Below the pieces are notes generated by a model. It was not told the origin of the DNA. It did no database searches and worked only from the letters and a program-made list of their open reading frames with translations. The translations under genes and the position numbers were made by a program. From the NCBI RefSeq assembly GCF_000224145.3, contig NC_020172.2:2379962-2443961 (forward strand): 64,000 nucleotides of DNA. The letters are read 5' to 3'. The stretch is from Ciona intestinalis. Its lineage: Eukaryota > Chordata > Ascidiacea > Phlebobranchia > Cionidae. Shown piece by piece: positions 24,101-35,521 of the stretch (position 1 is its first letter; every line of letters begins with the position of its first letter).

Positions 24101-27100
24101 AGGTTCAAGGGTCGGGTTACCACTGACGACGTTATTTCGTGTCTCCTGAATGGGATCAGCTGGAACTTAACGAGCCTGGGAACTGGCGGGCTCGATGACC
24201 CAACCGATTAGCCGTTAGTGAACCACAAAAATTTGGGGCTCCTAATTCGATTTGAAAGTTGCGAAAGATGTATCGGATTTTCGCAGTGTAGGTCCTTGCT
24301 TTGGTCTACTGTCTGTTAGATGGTTCATGTTTTCATTCCATTTTATCGTCACATATTTGGTAGTACACAAAGAATATTTACAGAATTATATAACCGCATT
24401 CTCACGACTGTAAAATGAAATGTGTTTTGGTAAAACACGATTAGGAAAAGGAGACGATATGAGATAACGGTATCCATCTCATCCCGCAGTACTATACTAG
24501 AGATATAGCCATTTGCACATTGATATAACGCAAATATGACGCACAGGAGATGCATATTATATCATTATGTTTGTGTACATTTGCCCGAACTATATCTGTT
24601 GTCCATTGCACCGGTCCTTAAGAACCAATGAAGTGTGAACAGATAAAATTCAATTACTTGGCAAAAGGTCGGCAGTTAGAGCTGTGAAAATTGACTCCCA
24701 AGCGTGCCATGTTTCCCTTTGAACCGGATTACGATGAAACTGTCGGTTGACGTGTTTCATCTTAGGTTTGTAGTCGATTTCAGTAGTCTATGTGGCGGCA
24801 ACAGAAGATAAATATATTTGACAAATTCACCGGCGGTTTTAGATCTTTAGGAGCTGCTAGGAGTCACCAATTTCCTGGTTGCCTTAGCTACCATAATTAC
24901 TGGGAAGACAAGTTCTAACATGGTCTTATTCACGCTGGGCACGAATTTAAGCCGTTCTTAATCGACGAGAACTCCTACACAGCGTGGTACAGTATAACAT
25001 AAGTCAAGTTGCGCAATACTGCATGTTAAAATCTCACGGCTGTTCATTCATAATTTCCGATATCACCGCCACCGTTTACAATCTGTATCCGTTGCTCTAT
25101 GTTCCCACGAGGTTCGAAATCATTGTATATTGCTTTTTATTCGTTCAGTCTATATCTGACCTAAGTACAATTGGACAGTGTGTGTCATCATTTTACTACG
25201 CTCCTAAAATAGGTCACACAGATTTGAATAAATTGATGACTGGACTTAAGGCACGTGGTGTGATGAGGGGCGTTTCCTGGCTTGACCAATCGGAAGAGCT
25301 AACTGCGACACACCTATTTTAAATTTTAAGTTGCGATTTTTCATTGAACGTTATTGACGTAATAGGAGTGTGACAATGCAAGCTTGCGTGCGCTGTCATT
25401 GATTGACGTAACAATGGGGGAGCATTCGATATTTTCTCGCACGAACACGCGCGTCATTTCTCGTTATTTCCATTCGATTTCCCCACTTTATCTTTACCAA
25501 CGGTCGTTTGGGCCGGATATACCGTGAATAGGTGGGCAACAGACCGTTGCACTTGGTTATAACGTGTGGGTGAAGCCACGTGTTTGCCACGCTGTCGTAT
25601 ATACCTCGTTGCTAGGAACGATGGAAGCCATAATTTACGAGGAGTTACTGACATGAAATTGAAGCAATTACTATCATGTAAGGCCGTCACGCATATTGAA
25701 GGCTTTGGTTGTGATGTCACAAAGCGCCTACATACGTCACATGAGGTTTTGTGGTTAGTCTCTGCTTCTCCCATATTTCGCAGTGAATTCTTACGCCAGA
25801 ATAAAAAGCGAACGCCTACCGTGTACTGTGTGACCCATTGTCATGATATTATGACGTAAAGAGGTGTTTGTTGATCAAATTGAAACGTATACGTCGGTTG
25901 CATCAATGCGTTTCCGTTAGTCATCACGGTATAGTGTGTACAAAGCATAAGGCCTACACGGTATAAGAGCTTCACTTGAAACATGTAATTTAGGTCCGCC
26001 CGTTCCAATTTCCCGAACAAGTCACGCAACTTTATTCATAACCCCCGACCATGCGATCGAGAAGCTTATTCACTCTGTTACGTAAAAGTCGGTTGACGCA
26101 TCGTTATTGTGACGCAATAGAAATGACTTTGAAAACTTAGAATAGCAAGTATTCGTACCACGCACCGTGTGATTCTTACACTTTTACACTAGACACACCA
26201 TGCGCTTAATCTACGAGACACACCATAGCTTAATCTAAACAATCTCTTCCGTTTAAACCATTCATTTGCTTCCACGAATGGATTAAACCAATAGATCCTA
26301 TCATTATAATGATGATGCAATAACGTGTCATGTGACGTCATATAGCGTCGCGTGGTATAGACCATCAACAAACAACCTTGTTTATTTGCTAATAGAGGCC
26401 ACTTCACGCACTTCGTTTCTATTTGTTTGTTGTCGTGATTTGCGACAATAGTCGCGATTTTACGTCATAATCGTTCTATTATTCATCCGTTTTTTTATAG
26501 CTAGGGGCTTACATTAATTAATTTAATCGTATTTTCCAATTAATATTCCTGGGGTTTCAATAAATACAGAAATAGAGCGACTAATATATAAAGGTTGCTA
26601 AGGGATATATAAATAGAAAATGGGATAATTTAACAGGCGCTGGCTGGACAGAAATGGCCCATACTGGTCGTGCGTTACAAAACATGACCTTTTTTAACGT
26701 TTCCTCGTCGCGTGGTACTTAGAAACCGAACTAACGAACCGTGAGCAGTGGTACCACGCTTTTATGTCTCCAGCTCAAAATTGTGACGCGTTTCGAGTCA
26801 GGTATTATAGTCGAATGCTTCCTGACGTTACTTCTACAGCAGCTGGTGGGTAGTGGTTTGTTTAACTTGTAATTCGCCATAGAACTGCCTTTCGGCTTTT
26901 GGTTTATTATAATCCACGCATTGTTCTACTGGTAAGAGTATATGAGCTTTGGGAGCGGGCATATGGGCAGCGTGACGGGCCTTTTCAATTCCGTGTCTTG
27001 GCGGCCATCTGTCGGCGCGAGAGCCCGTCAAGAATAAACGAACCAGAAACCGGTGGAATTGGTTTTCGGCTCTGGCGTCAAGTCTTATCGTCCTAATGGG

Positions 27101-30100
27101 AGAGCTCGGAATGTTCTATTAATCAAATGTAAACCAGGCGCACTTAGGCTGTACAACATGAAGCCACGTATGGTCTTTACCAACGGTAAAGAAAGAACGC
27201 GGAAACCACAATTTAATAGCGGGGTCATCGCGTGACTTCAGTTAGTACCGAGGAATGACTCACGAAGGGTTTGCTTCGTGCCGATGGCGGTTTAATAGCT
27301 TGAATACAAGGAAAAGTAATCTGTCTGCGCTTGGTTATCAATGTACGAGCTTCGTGGCGCCATGCACGGTTGCGTTGGTTACATAAGGCGAATTTTAATT
27401 CCCGCGACTCTTTAGCGCCATCGTGTCGAGTCATTGTGTACTCCGTCCATGGAAACCGCTGTTACGTCACAACGATTGCTACAAATAGCGAAATCGTTCG
27501 CGAGCCTGCAAACGAGCGATTATTTTCGCAATCGCAATCGCAATTCCTTTGTTCAATAGCGGTACAGCGCAATACATCCGGATACATAAACTATAAACTG
27601 TCCTTCAATTTAAAGTTTACAATCCACAGCAGGCGCCAGACGTTCCTGCAGCTTATAAACAGGAACTCTGGCAAAATAAAGCGAACTTTTATTGGCGTCG
27701 TAATCCAGCCATCCCAGATACATGAGTCACCCATAGGGCACGAGTTGCGCCACCATTGCCCTGCACGGTTGCTTGCACTGCGCTCTTGGAAAGGGCAATG
27801 AAAGCGATTGTGTGAACTTTGCCGATGTTAAAATTGTCGCGACGTTTTGATAGCCAGCCTCGGTAAGGTGGCTAAACAGCCTCTAGCTATCCATAGCAAG
27901 CTACGAACTGTACGACCACCGTGTTTTGTACACGATGTCATTTAAATGCCATTTTTTGTGAACGTTTTTTACATTTTCAATAGTTACCAGCCTACATGAC
28001 CGATTGCACTCGTATTGTCACGCAAGAGGATTAATGTATTGACGTTACACCTTACCCTTTTCAATACCAATACCCCTACTTGGACACAAATCAAATATTA
28101 CACCAACAGTGGTTTAACGTCACACCCTCCTGTTGCTATTTTCAATAGGCGTTGCAACAAGGCAAGTTTGGTCTTGCCCAAATACAGCACCCGTGCGTAC
28201 TTTTTTACCGAATTTCCCTATTACCCGATTTCCTATTTCCGCGAACGACAAGCCTAGACTTGCCCAGTTAGAAATTGCGTGTTCCCATAAGTTGCACCAC
28301 TGCTTATGGAAGCTTTGTCATTGTGTTATTATTAGTTCGGTTGAATATCTGCCTTGTTTTGAATCCACGGTACTAACCCTTGCGGTAATGAGTTACTAGG
28401 TCAAGGTTAAGCATCCCTTGCACTGTGTGGTAATCTGTCAACACGCTCGGGTTGAGTTACACCGAATACACATATCGCTTCTAGCCCTTAGGACTTATTT
28501 TAGCATTTTAATAATAAGGAACCCTGGTCAAGCCGTCTCCCACCCCGCGTCAAGTGTCCTTTGGTTTCCTTTTGCCGAGGTGCTTTCAATAATATATGAG
28601 TCTCGTGAAAATCCGCGACGCGTAAAATCGCGCGATTTCTGAACCATGACACAGTCGCAAACATCGCTGTGTTTAGCTTTGTAACCGAATTGGCGCTACG
28701 GCCAAGTGATTTTTATTCTGTTTTAATTCTTGGCCGAACCGGCTTCGCTGCTTCGCGACGTTCACGCCTTTTATTCGATAACACGATTATGACGTCACAA
28801 AGCGAAGAGCGAAAAGGAGAGTCACCCTGCGACGTAATAATGGCTAGCGAGTTTCGAAAAATAAACGAAAAACAGCTGATCGCTGGGCTGCGGCAATGAA
28901 TGCAGCATGTGCTTCGGGCTCTGCAGCATTTCGAGGTGTACAATACCAAGAAAAAGTTACCTACAGAAGCAAAAACTGGTTCACCAAAAGTGCGCATTAG
29001 CAAGGTTTACGATATCTAAACACTTGAAAATTCACTGTAAACGCAAATTGTAGCGGTACCAAGCATACTTAACTGTTTGATCGGGTGATAATGTTTAATG
29101 TTAACATACCGGTAACCACTAACAATGATAAATGTATCGTCAATACCAGCACTTATAGGCAATTTGTGGCCACTTTTAAAGAAAACAACTCTTAATGCGT
29201 TCTTAATTTGTACACCAGTTATTAACAATGTGCGCAGTCGGCGATTTTTTGTTTATTTTTAAACCAGAGAGAGTCTTAAATGGAATTAAAGTCGAAAAAC
29301 CCACAAATCTGATTAATTTTTCGCTTGACACGGCCCAGTGGGTCTTACAAGCACAAACAAGTAATAGGCGTTATGGGTTAGGCATTCTGTAGGTTACAGT
29401 TGAGTTTACTTTAGTTTAGATTTAGAAGCTTTAGTTTAAATCACAACATTTTCTTTCACTCACTGTTACATCATAATATCCGTTTCCTGACGCAACAATA
29501 ACAAACACCTTTAAACGAAACGTTCTTAGTCAGTATTTATGTGATGCCATTTCGCATTGCTAAATTAGCACAACTGATGCCAGTTTATGCGATAACTTAG
29601 TATACCAATATACATTTAGACATTTTGAACATGGTCCACCGTTTGTTACAGTTTAAAAGAACATATATGTATATGTACATAAGTTTAAGCCGAAACGATT
29701 TAATCTTTGTGAGAACACATAGATCTCTGTTATGTACACAAAACCTTGCGTCAGTTTGTGTTGATTTTCCAATTAATTCGGAGTTGAATTAGCTTTTCGT
29801 TGTGCGAGGCCTCTCGTGGGAAGTAGCCGGTTTCAAAACAACTCCGCGTAGAACTCAAGTAGCTCATACAAGTGCTAGCTGCTTGTTGAACCGTCGTACT
29901 GTCGTCGATGCTCTTACCAGCCAAATGAGTCAACTATGTATTATATAAGATTGCTTTCGGCCAATGTTGTTTATCTGCTCCCTTTAAATCTTCCAATATT
30001 TCATGCTTATTGGTGTTTATGTCTCAGTATGATTCTCTTTAAAGGTTAATGCTGATTTCGATTGTTTTTAATGTGCTACCCGCTTGACAAATGAGGCCAA

Positions 30101-33100
30101 TTAATCCTGTGGTTGCTTTTGTGGCATTTTCAATATTGCTTATTACAAGTGATTCATCACATAGCCAAGCCAATCTCAAAAACATTGCCCAATGCTTGTC
30201 TTATGCATCTGGCGATCATAATTGGTCAAATTAATACAAGCATAACAGCAGGCAAAACAAAGCCATTTTCAATTAAAAATTGTCCGCAATTCCTTCCGAA
30301 AATCATAATTCTCCTTAATTAAGTCGTATGCAGCTGACCGGGTTCTTTATTTTCGATCATGCTCGTAATTAGAATCTGAAAGAATTGATTTTTCCAGCAC
30401 CACATCGTCAACCGTGACAGCGCGCTTATCTAACAAGCCAGCGGTCATTTTATAAACAAAGAAATATCAATGTCCATTTTCAATCTTATTGATCAATTTC
30501 AGCGGCCGTAATGCGTTCCTTTTGCTTGTTTATCTCGGAAAATATCGATGCTTCTGTCAAATCTTATTAGCATTCAAAACTACAAGATCAGCAAACTGTC
30601 AATCAATTTGTTACGTCCCAGTTTTGGCGACTACTTGCCAAGTTTCTTTTTTCTTTCCCTAAAGTGGACTTCAGCCTTTCCCAAGCCCCCACGCTATTCT
30701 CTTTGTCCATTCCCTTTCAAGTCACTGGAAAATGATAACGCTGCCACAGATCAGACACGGCGCGGAAGATAAGCCAATTTAAAAACAGTGCATAAGCAAT
30801 TGTCGACGGATTTTCAACCAAAATGTGTTTTCCATACCGTGAGAATAGAAAGTACTGTGGGGTAAGATGGATACCGTTAGCACATTGCATTCCGTATTTC
30901 CTCTTCGTGTTATTAACAATTAACAACGCTCTTTTAGAGACTTAAGAATATAGTTAAATAATTTTTTGAATGTATTTTATTTACTAAAAAATGGGACGAT
31001 AAAAGAGAATGAGTACATTGACCATCTTACCCCGACCTACTATTAACGTCCACCGTGCTATACCGATGACCTTTCGCCAATCGATTTTAATACAATCCGT
31101 CACCTTTCACTTTCGTTTTCATCAGTTCCTTCGCGATGCGTCAACTTGGAATATAAAACTCCCAACATAGACGTCATACAAACCGCGATTGCTCTCTTGT
31201 TGATTCAATTGTTAAATTGGTGGCTACATTTGACCATAGATACCTTACCTGATTTGATTTTAGGGTATTTATGGTTTGACTTGCACCATGGACTAACCGC
31301 AACAATTTTATTATGGTGGTTTCTAATTTAAATGGAATGGCGTATGCAGTAGTTGTGCAATGTTTAAATGGAACGGCATATGCAGTAGTTGTGCAATGGC
31401 TGGAGTGAGGTGTTCAATGTTTGCATTCTCTTGTATTGCCCATTTGAAAGTAAATAAAGAATATTTACATATTAATACAACCGTATTCTCACGGCTTTAA
31501 AGAGCGTTGTTAAACTGTTAAAAACCATTGGGAAATAGGTATTAGGTGCTTATGGTATCCATCTTCCCCCTAAGTCGTATAAATGTGTTGTTGTACATTC
31601 CACCTGTAACGACTATGATGTTTCAAAATAATCAAACACGCTTAATATATAATGATGCGTTCCCCTTTGATGTCAAAGTCGTTTGTTTCGTCATAAACCT
31701 ATATGTTTGCTGTCAAGGATGTATGGTTGGGTAATAAAGTTGTTTTACCAGAATACATTGTTTGGCAGTTCGAGTGTCGGTTTCAATCCAACGGGATCAT
31801 TTAAATGTCAATCGGTTTATGTCCTCTGTGGTCACCCACCAGCGTGCGGCATCTGCATTTAACGTAACCGCGAGCAATCGTGAATTGACGCGAAACGACG
31901 CGATCTAGATTCACAAAGAATAAGCTTTATTGTCTGTCATATTCCTAATTCAGCGGAACGTGAAACTAGACGAAGATTTTTATCCGCGCACCAATATTTT
32001 GACGTTAAACCATATTAATACCATAGGGAAAGCACGCTGTCTTTTTTGCTTTTGAATTATTCACGAGCAAAATGTTTGGCCCCAGTGTTTTAGTCTTGCA
32101 TAATTTATGTAGACGCGAAAACGCTTCTCTTTTTGTTCAAGGCCTTTCTAAATAAGAAACAAAAACACACCTCAATTTCGTAATGAAGTTCGTGAAAAAT
32201 CGCTCGATTTTCACTCTAAGCCAAAACGGATACGCGGAAGGTCGTTTGGGTTTCCTGTGAATTCATTTAAGCACGGCAGGTTTGAGGCGCACAGTCATGA
32301 CATCACGTTTACCGGAAACACTAATCCAACCAACGGTACTGTGAAAACATTTCGCCCCCCCCCCCCCCTCCTAAATGAATCTTCCGCGGCAAAAATCAAA
32401 TTTTAACAGTCGGGTTTCGAAGCATTGGTTTCCGGCTACTAACATTTGCTAGCACTTCGTTTCCGGCTCGACTATTATCCATTTCGCCACTCCTTCTTTC
32501 GGTAAATCCAATAGGCGAAAAGTAGGTCGCGACATATGGCTGATATATACAGTACATAGCTGGACGTATATTAACCGCATCAGAGTAATTCAAGCAACCG
32601 TTTATTAAAGCGAAACGAAACCATACAACACTTAGGAACTTAAGATTGAAATTCCTAAGGTCTTGAGGTGTATTACTGCGTTCACTAACTGGGTGAAATA
32701 ACTATTGGTTGAAATAATACATTAACCACTAGTTATAGCACAATGTTTTAGGTATACACCTGAGACCTATAGGGCGTATTGGATTATGAGCGCGGTTATA
32801 ATGAAGTTAGTGCCTTTAACCGGCCACAGACCAGGGGCTTATATATGTATTTAAAGGCTTATATATTTAAGACTTACTGTTTTTTTTTGGGAAATGTTTT
32901 CAAACTGATTTTCTGTTTTTTAGTTGTTTTTGTTTTGTTTTACAGGAAGATCACTTTATTGACCAAATCACATTAAGCAGCGGGATAGCATATGCTGATC
33001 CTTGCAGAAGGAAATCACATTTCGAGTTCTCAGACTACGACACAGATGAAGTTAAACGGATGATTGAAAGTTCCGACCTAGCGTGGCTCAGGGACGACAT

Positions 33101-33113
33101 CTGCTGTCCGTAA
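15104..33113 (+). CDS. SoxC: SoxC-group HMG-box transcription factor
   Basis: SoxC factors (vertebrate Sox4/11/12) are nuclear activators in neural and mesenchymal progenitors. Two coding exons are read: 15104-16513 (470 codons, phase 0) and 32946-33113 (55 residues plus stop), 525 residues in all, separated by a 16.4 kb intron. The HMG box is at about residues 143-220: [29 protein letters not shown] and [20 protein letters not shown], followed by a basic KKKAKGKK stretch. [14 protein letters not shown] and DYPDYKYKP resemble SoxC rather than SoxB, D, E or F. The middle is Ser/Thr/Pro-rich with a second basic patch (KRLPKKRKL). The last exon has [17 protein letters not shown], matching the conserved SoxC C-terminal activation motif, which strongly supports the distant join. 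The first exon reads on past the donor (AAG|GTAATT) for 14 codons before a stop at 16556, so unspliced RNA would lose the activation motif. Confidence 0.93.
17452..17459. promoter_or_regulatory. CRE-type palindrome TGACGTCA, site 1
   Basis: Perfect CREB/ATF consensus in the SoxC intron, in context GGTTGACGTCAGTAA, about 940 bases after the donor. Binding is inferred from the motif alone. Confidence 0.35.
20146..20153. promoter_or_regulatory. CRE-type palindrome, site 2
   Basis: GTGACGTCAC forms a 10-base palindrome; a half site (GTGACG) lies about 15 bases downstream. SoxC intron. Confidence 0.35.
21365..21372. promoter_or_regulatory. CRE-type palindrome, site 3
   Basis: GATGACGTCATTCTACGTCAT holds a perfect site followed within 6 bases by a second ACGTCA half site. 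SoxC intron. Confidence 0.35.
22339..22350. promoter_or_regulatory. CRE-type palindrome, site 4 (12 bp)
   Basis: TGTGACGTCACA is a perfect 12-base palindrome centred on a CREB/ATF consensus. SoxC intron. Confidence 0.38.
24330..24497 (-). mobile_element. MITE copy 3, degenerate (minus orientation)
   Basis: It retains the reverse landmarks TTCATTCCATTTTATCGTC, TTTGGTAGTA and CGCATTCTCACGACT, and ends in GGTATCCATCTCATCCCGCA. One terminal repeat is missing. It is the only recognisable copy between 16.5 and 30.8 kb. Confidence 0.6.
26191..26237. repeat. Two-copy short direct repeat
   Basis: AGACACACCATGCGCTTAAT at 26191 is followed after two spacer bases by AGACACACCATAGCTTAATC at 26216. The period is 25 bases with a small indel. 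SoxC intron. Confidence 0.7.
26333..26340. promoter_or_regulatory. CRE-type palindrome, site 5
   Basis: ATGTGACGTCATATAG in the SoxC intron, a perfect CREB/ATF consensus, with TTACGTCATAA another ACGTCA half site about 120 bases on. Confidence 0.35.
28790..28797. promoter_or_regulatory. CRE-type palindrome, site 6
   Basis: TTATGACGTCACAAAG in the SoxC intron, a perfect CREB/ATF consensus within CpG-containing sequence. Confidence 0.35.
30852..31043 (+). mobile_element. MITE copy 4 (plus orientation)
   Basis: It begins TACTGTGGGGTAAGATGGAT and ends ACCATCTTACCCCGACCTAC, inverted to each other. The interior (TTAGCACAT, AACAATTAACAACG, AATGGGACGATAAAAGAGAA) is diverged. SoxC intron, 3' part. 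Confidence 0.78.
31327..31398. repeat. Perfectly periodic 36 bp tandem duplication
   Basis: A 36-base unit beginning TTTAAATGGAATGGCGTATG repeats immediately as TTTAAATGGAACGGCATATG with only two differences. It abuts the start of MITE copy 5, so the duplication may relate to that insertion. Confidence 0.9.
31398..31575 (-). mobile_element. MITE copy 5, degenerate (minus orientation)
   Basis: Reverse landmarks are recognisable: GCATTCTCTTGTATTGCCCA, ACCGTATTCTCACGGC and GGTATCCATCTTCCCCCTAA. The left terminal repeat is weak. SoxC intron, 3' part. Confidence 0.65.
32355..32368. repeat. Homopolymer run of 14 C
   Basis: Fourteen consecutive C residues stand in AT-rich flanks about 580 bases before the SoxC last exon. 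The length may be unreliable in the assembly. Confidence 0.9.
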
Positions 33114-34418
33114 TTTTAAGCGTCACCCACCACCAAGCGGCGCGTTTCGCAATATTGAACTTTTAGCCATAGACCGCAATTTTAATGCTATATCTTTGGT
33201 TCTTTTAACGCATTACGAAAGATATAGCATTAATTCGCGGCCGGATATACCTGTGGTTGATTTTTTTTTTGTTCCGCAATTATTCAAGCTTGGTTTTCAC
33301 TGGCCACTGCTAAACTTGTCATATAAATACTCCTCACTAATACACATGTACAAAATTATAATTCACGTAAAATTCAATTTTACTGTGTCGTTCATACTTC
33401 TAGTGAAAACCTCGCTTGAATGAGTTGTTTTGTTCCATTTACCCCTTTCTGTGGTTTGTTTTGTAAATCGTACGTTTGCTATTTCATATCTTGCTCGATA
33501 TCTCATGCCTTACATTATATCGGCCTTTCAATATACCCCGTACCTCTGGACCACTGTCCGTTTTACCAGGTAGATCCCACACTTTCGTGCCAGTACACCG
33601 TTTGCCGCACAGTGTTGCCGACTTTGCACTAATTTACCATGCTCTCCAATCTGTTACCTGTAATCCATCAATCAAAATAACGCACTCGGCATCACTGGCA
33701 CCGCGCAAACGACCTGGTACAAAGTCCTTACGTTGTTTTTTAACCGTCTTTACCTCAAACCCTTCAACCTTCGGGCCCTGATCGATTTTTCTGTTTTATT
33801 TTCATTTTTTCTCACACAGTAACCCAGTACAATACAGAATCCCAAGTAAATGGTCTGCAGTGTACAGTATAGTGCTCGAACAACTGTGTACATTTCTAGC
33901 AATCGTTGTAACCGCAAAAAAATTGTAAATACTGGTAGTCGAACCCCCCAAAGTGCTGCCTTGTGCAAATGTTAACGTAAATCGGTTGGCACTATAAATT
34001 AATTGCAAACCACAAAACCTGCTTCCCTGTGCTCAGTTGTCACTGCTTTTGGTCTTTCTAATTCTGCCTGTTTTTGTTTCGCCACTTTCTCTTTTGTAGA
34101 TATTTTTATCGCCTGTTCTCTGCTGGTTGGAGACTATTTTTTGACGTGTTTTAAGCGCATTCGGACGAACCTGCATATACACCACACATGAAAAACTTTG
34201 CGTTTTTACTTGGCCACTCTTTTAACTGACATTTTTAGAGAACTTTTTATAAAAGCATCATCGCAGATAGAATTACATCAGAACTCATATTTCTCCTTCA
34301 AAGGCAGAAAAAAACAGATTTGAAGTGGTTGCTATGATTCTAAATTCTGTACCAACAAATAGAGATTAACCAACAATCGCAATTGTATAAAACTGTATGT
34401 TATATATGTATTAGTTTT

Positions 34419-34612
34419 TACTGTAGGGTAAGATGGGACACCGTTAGCACATACCATCCAAATATTCTGTCAGTGTTTTAAACAATCAACAACGGTATGT
34501 TAGAGGCGTGAGGATACTGTTTTATAATTCTTTAAATGTTCTTTGTTCACTACCAAATGGAACAAGAAAATAAAATGAAAAGGTGTCTCATCGTCGCCAC
34601 TCTAACTGTATA
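34419..34612 (+). mobile_element. MITE copy 6 (plus orientation)
   Basis: It begins TACTGTAGGGTAAGATGGGA and ends AAAAGGTGTCTCATCGTCGC with a damaged terminus. The interior has ACCGTTAGCACAT, AACAATCAACAACGGTATG and TTTTATAATTCTTTAAATGT. Spacer after SoxC. Confidence 0.85.
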
Positions 34613-35490
34613 AGGATACTCTGTTATGTGAAACATACGTCCTTGTTATTGCTTTAGATTGAATCTTTGTTTTAGATGAAATAAAACTGCTGAAACTGTA
34701 GTGCCTATCCTATAATTCCGATTAAAACAAAGACACAAAACACCAATAAAATGGCGGTTTAACCAATCAAATACCGAAAAGTTTCAACACAACCATGTTT
34801 TCGAGTTTCTTAAAATGAACCTTTAACTATAGATAGCCATGTAGAGTTAACTCGTTTGAGTGCTCGATATTTAAACTAAATATGTTGTGCTAGAATCCGG
34901 GCGGAAATATCCAATTTTATTAGGAAGCTTTAGACATCCCTATAATAAAACTGCTGTAATATAGACAGATAATGCATATAATGTTTGATCGCCGCATATG
35001 TTCGCGTATTCTTGTTGTTAGCTCCAAATGTTTTATTTATTTCTTTTCTCTGTAAGTTGCGGTGCCGTTTCGTTATCAGTTACAGTTTAGCCTCATATTG
35101 TGCGTGTATTGAGCGTAGAGTCTTTATTTTTATTGTGTGCAGCATTTTAATGCTTATTGTTTTATTCTAGCGACTGAACATTTTTTTGTTCTTTCTTGTC
35201 TATCGACGTCGATATGTTTGTTGTATGTGGTTCCTGTGGGATAGTTGTTTATCAATACACCTATAGCCTATTCGTTAAGCCGAGAGTGCGTTGATCAAGT
35301 TATAAACGCTCCAGTCGCTTATTGGTTACGGCTAAAACAGCAGCCGCGTAGGAGTTAAACCCTAGCTTCTATACATGTTTCCATTGCTGCGAGGGTAGGC
35401 CTTATTGCTTGTTACCTGTAAAACAGAAGAGATGTGTTATAGGTTGTCCCAACTCTTAAGGATAAATAAATAATGATGGTAATAACACGG

Positions 35491-35502
35491 TGCCTGTTTT
35501 AG
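35491..35502 (+). promoter_or_regulatory. Possible trans-splice acceptor before HYKK
   Basis: TGCCTGTTTTAG ends 19 bases before the HYKK ATG. No upstream non-coding exon donor is obvious. This fits an SL acceptor, but a conventional 5' UTR intron is equally possible. Confidence 0.35.
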
Positions 35503-35521
35503 ATTTTCTAAATAGACAATT

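Larger units (their letters stand above)
16514..32945 (+). other. SoxC giant intron (16.4 kb)
   Basis: It is bounded by donor GTAATT at 16514 and acceptor TTTTGTTTTACAG ending at 32945. No open frame in it shows family features on either strand. It looks richer in G+C and CpG than the other spacers. It holds few MITEs: a degenerate one at 24330-24497 and two near the 3' end (30852-31043, 31398-31575). Six perfect TGACGTCA sites are spread along it. A C14 run lies at 32355-32368. Short tandem repeats lie at 26191 and 31327. Enhancer content is plausible but cannot be read from one genome. Confidence 0.75.
33114..35521. other. SoxC 3' region and spacer to HYKK
   Basis: No coding sequence is supported. 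It should hold the SoxC 3' UTR. AATAAA candidates are at 34680-34685 and 34944-34949, but the true end is unknown. A MITE lies at 34419-34612. An acceptor-like TGCCTGTTTTAG ends at 35502. Confidence 0.5.

Noticed and set aside
25248..25266. TTAAGGCACGTGGTG, similar to the start of miR-124
   Set aside because: The match breaks after the seed region and only a 6-base stem can be drawn with the flank, so no miRNA hairpin is present.
27331..27801. 156-codon open frame inside the SoxC intron
   Set aside because: No recognisable domain and no splice sites that would include it in SoxC; treated as chance.
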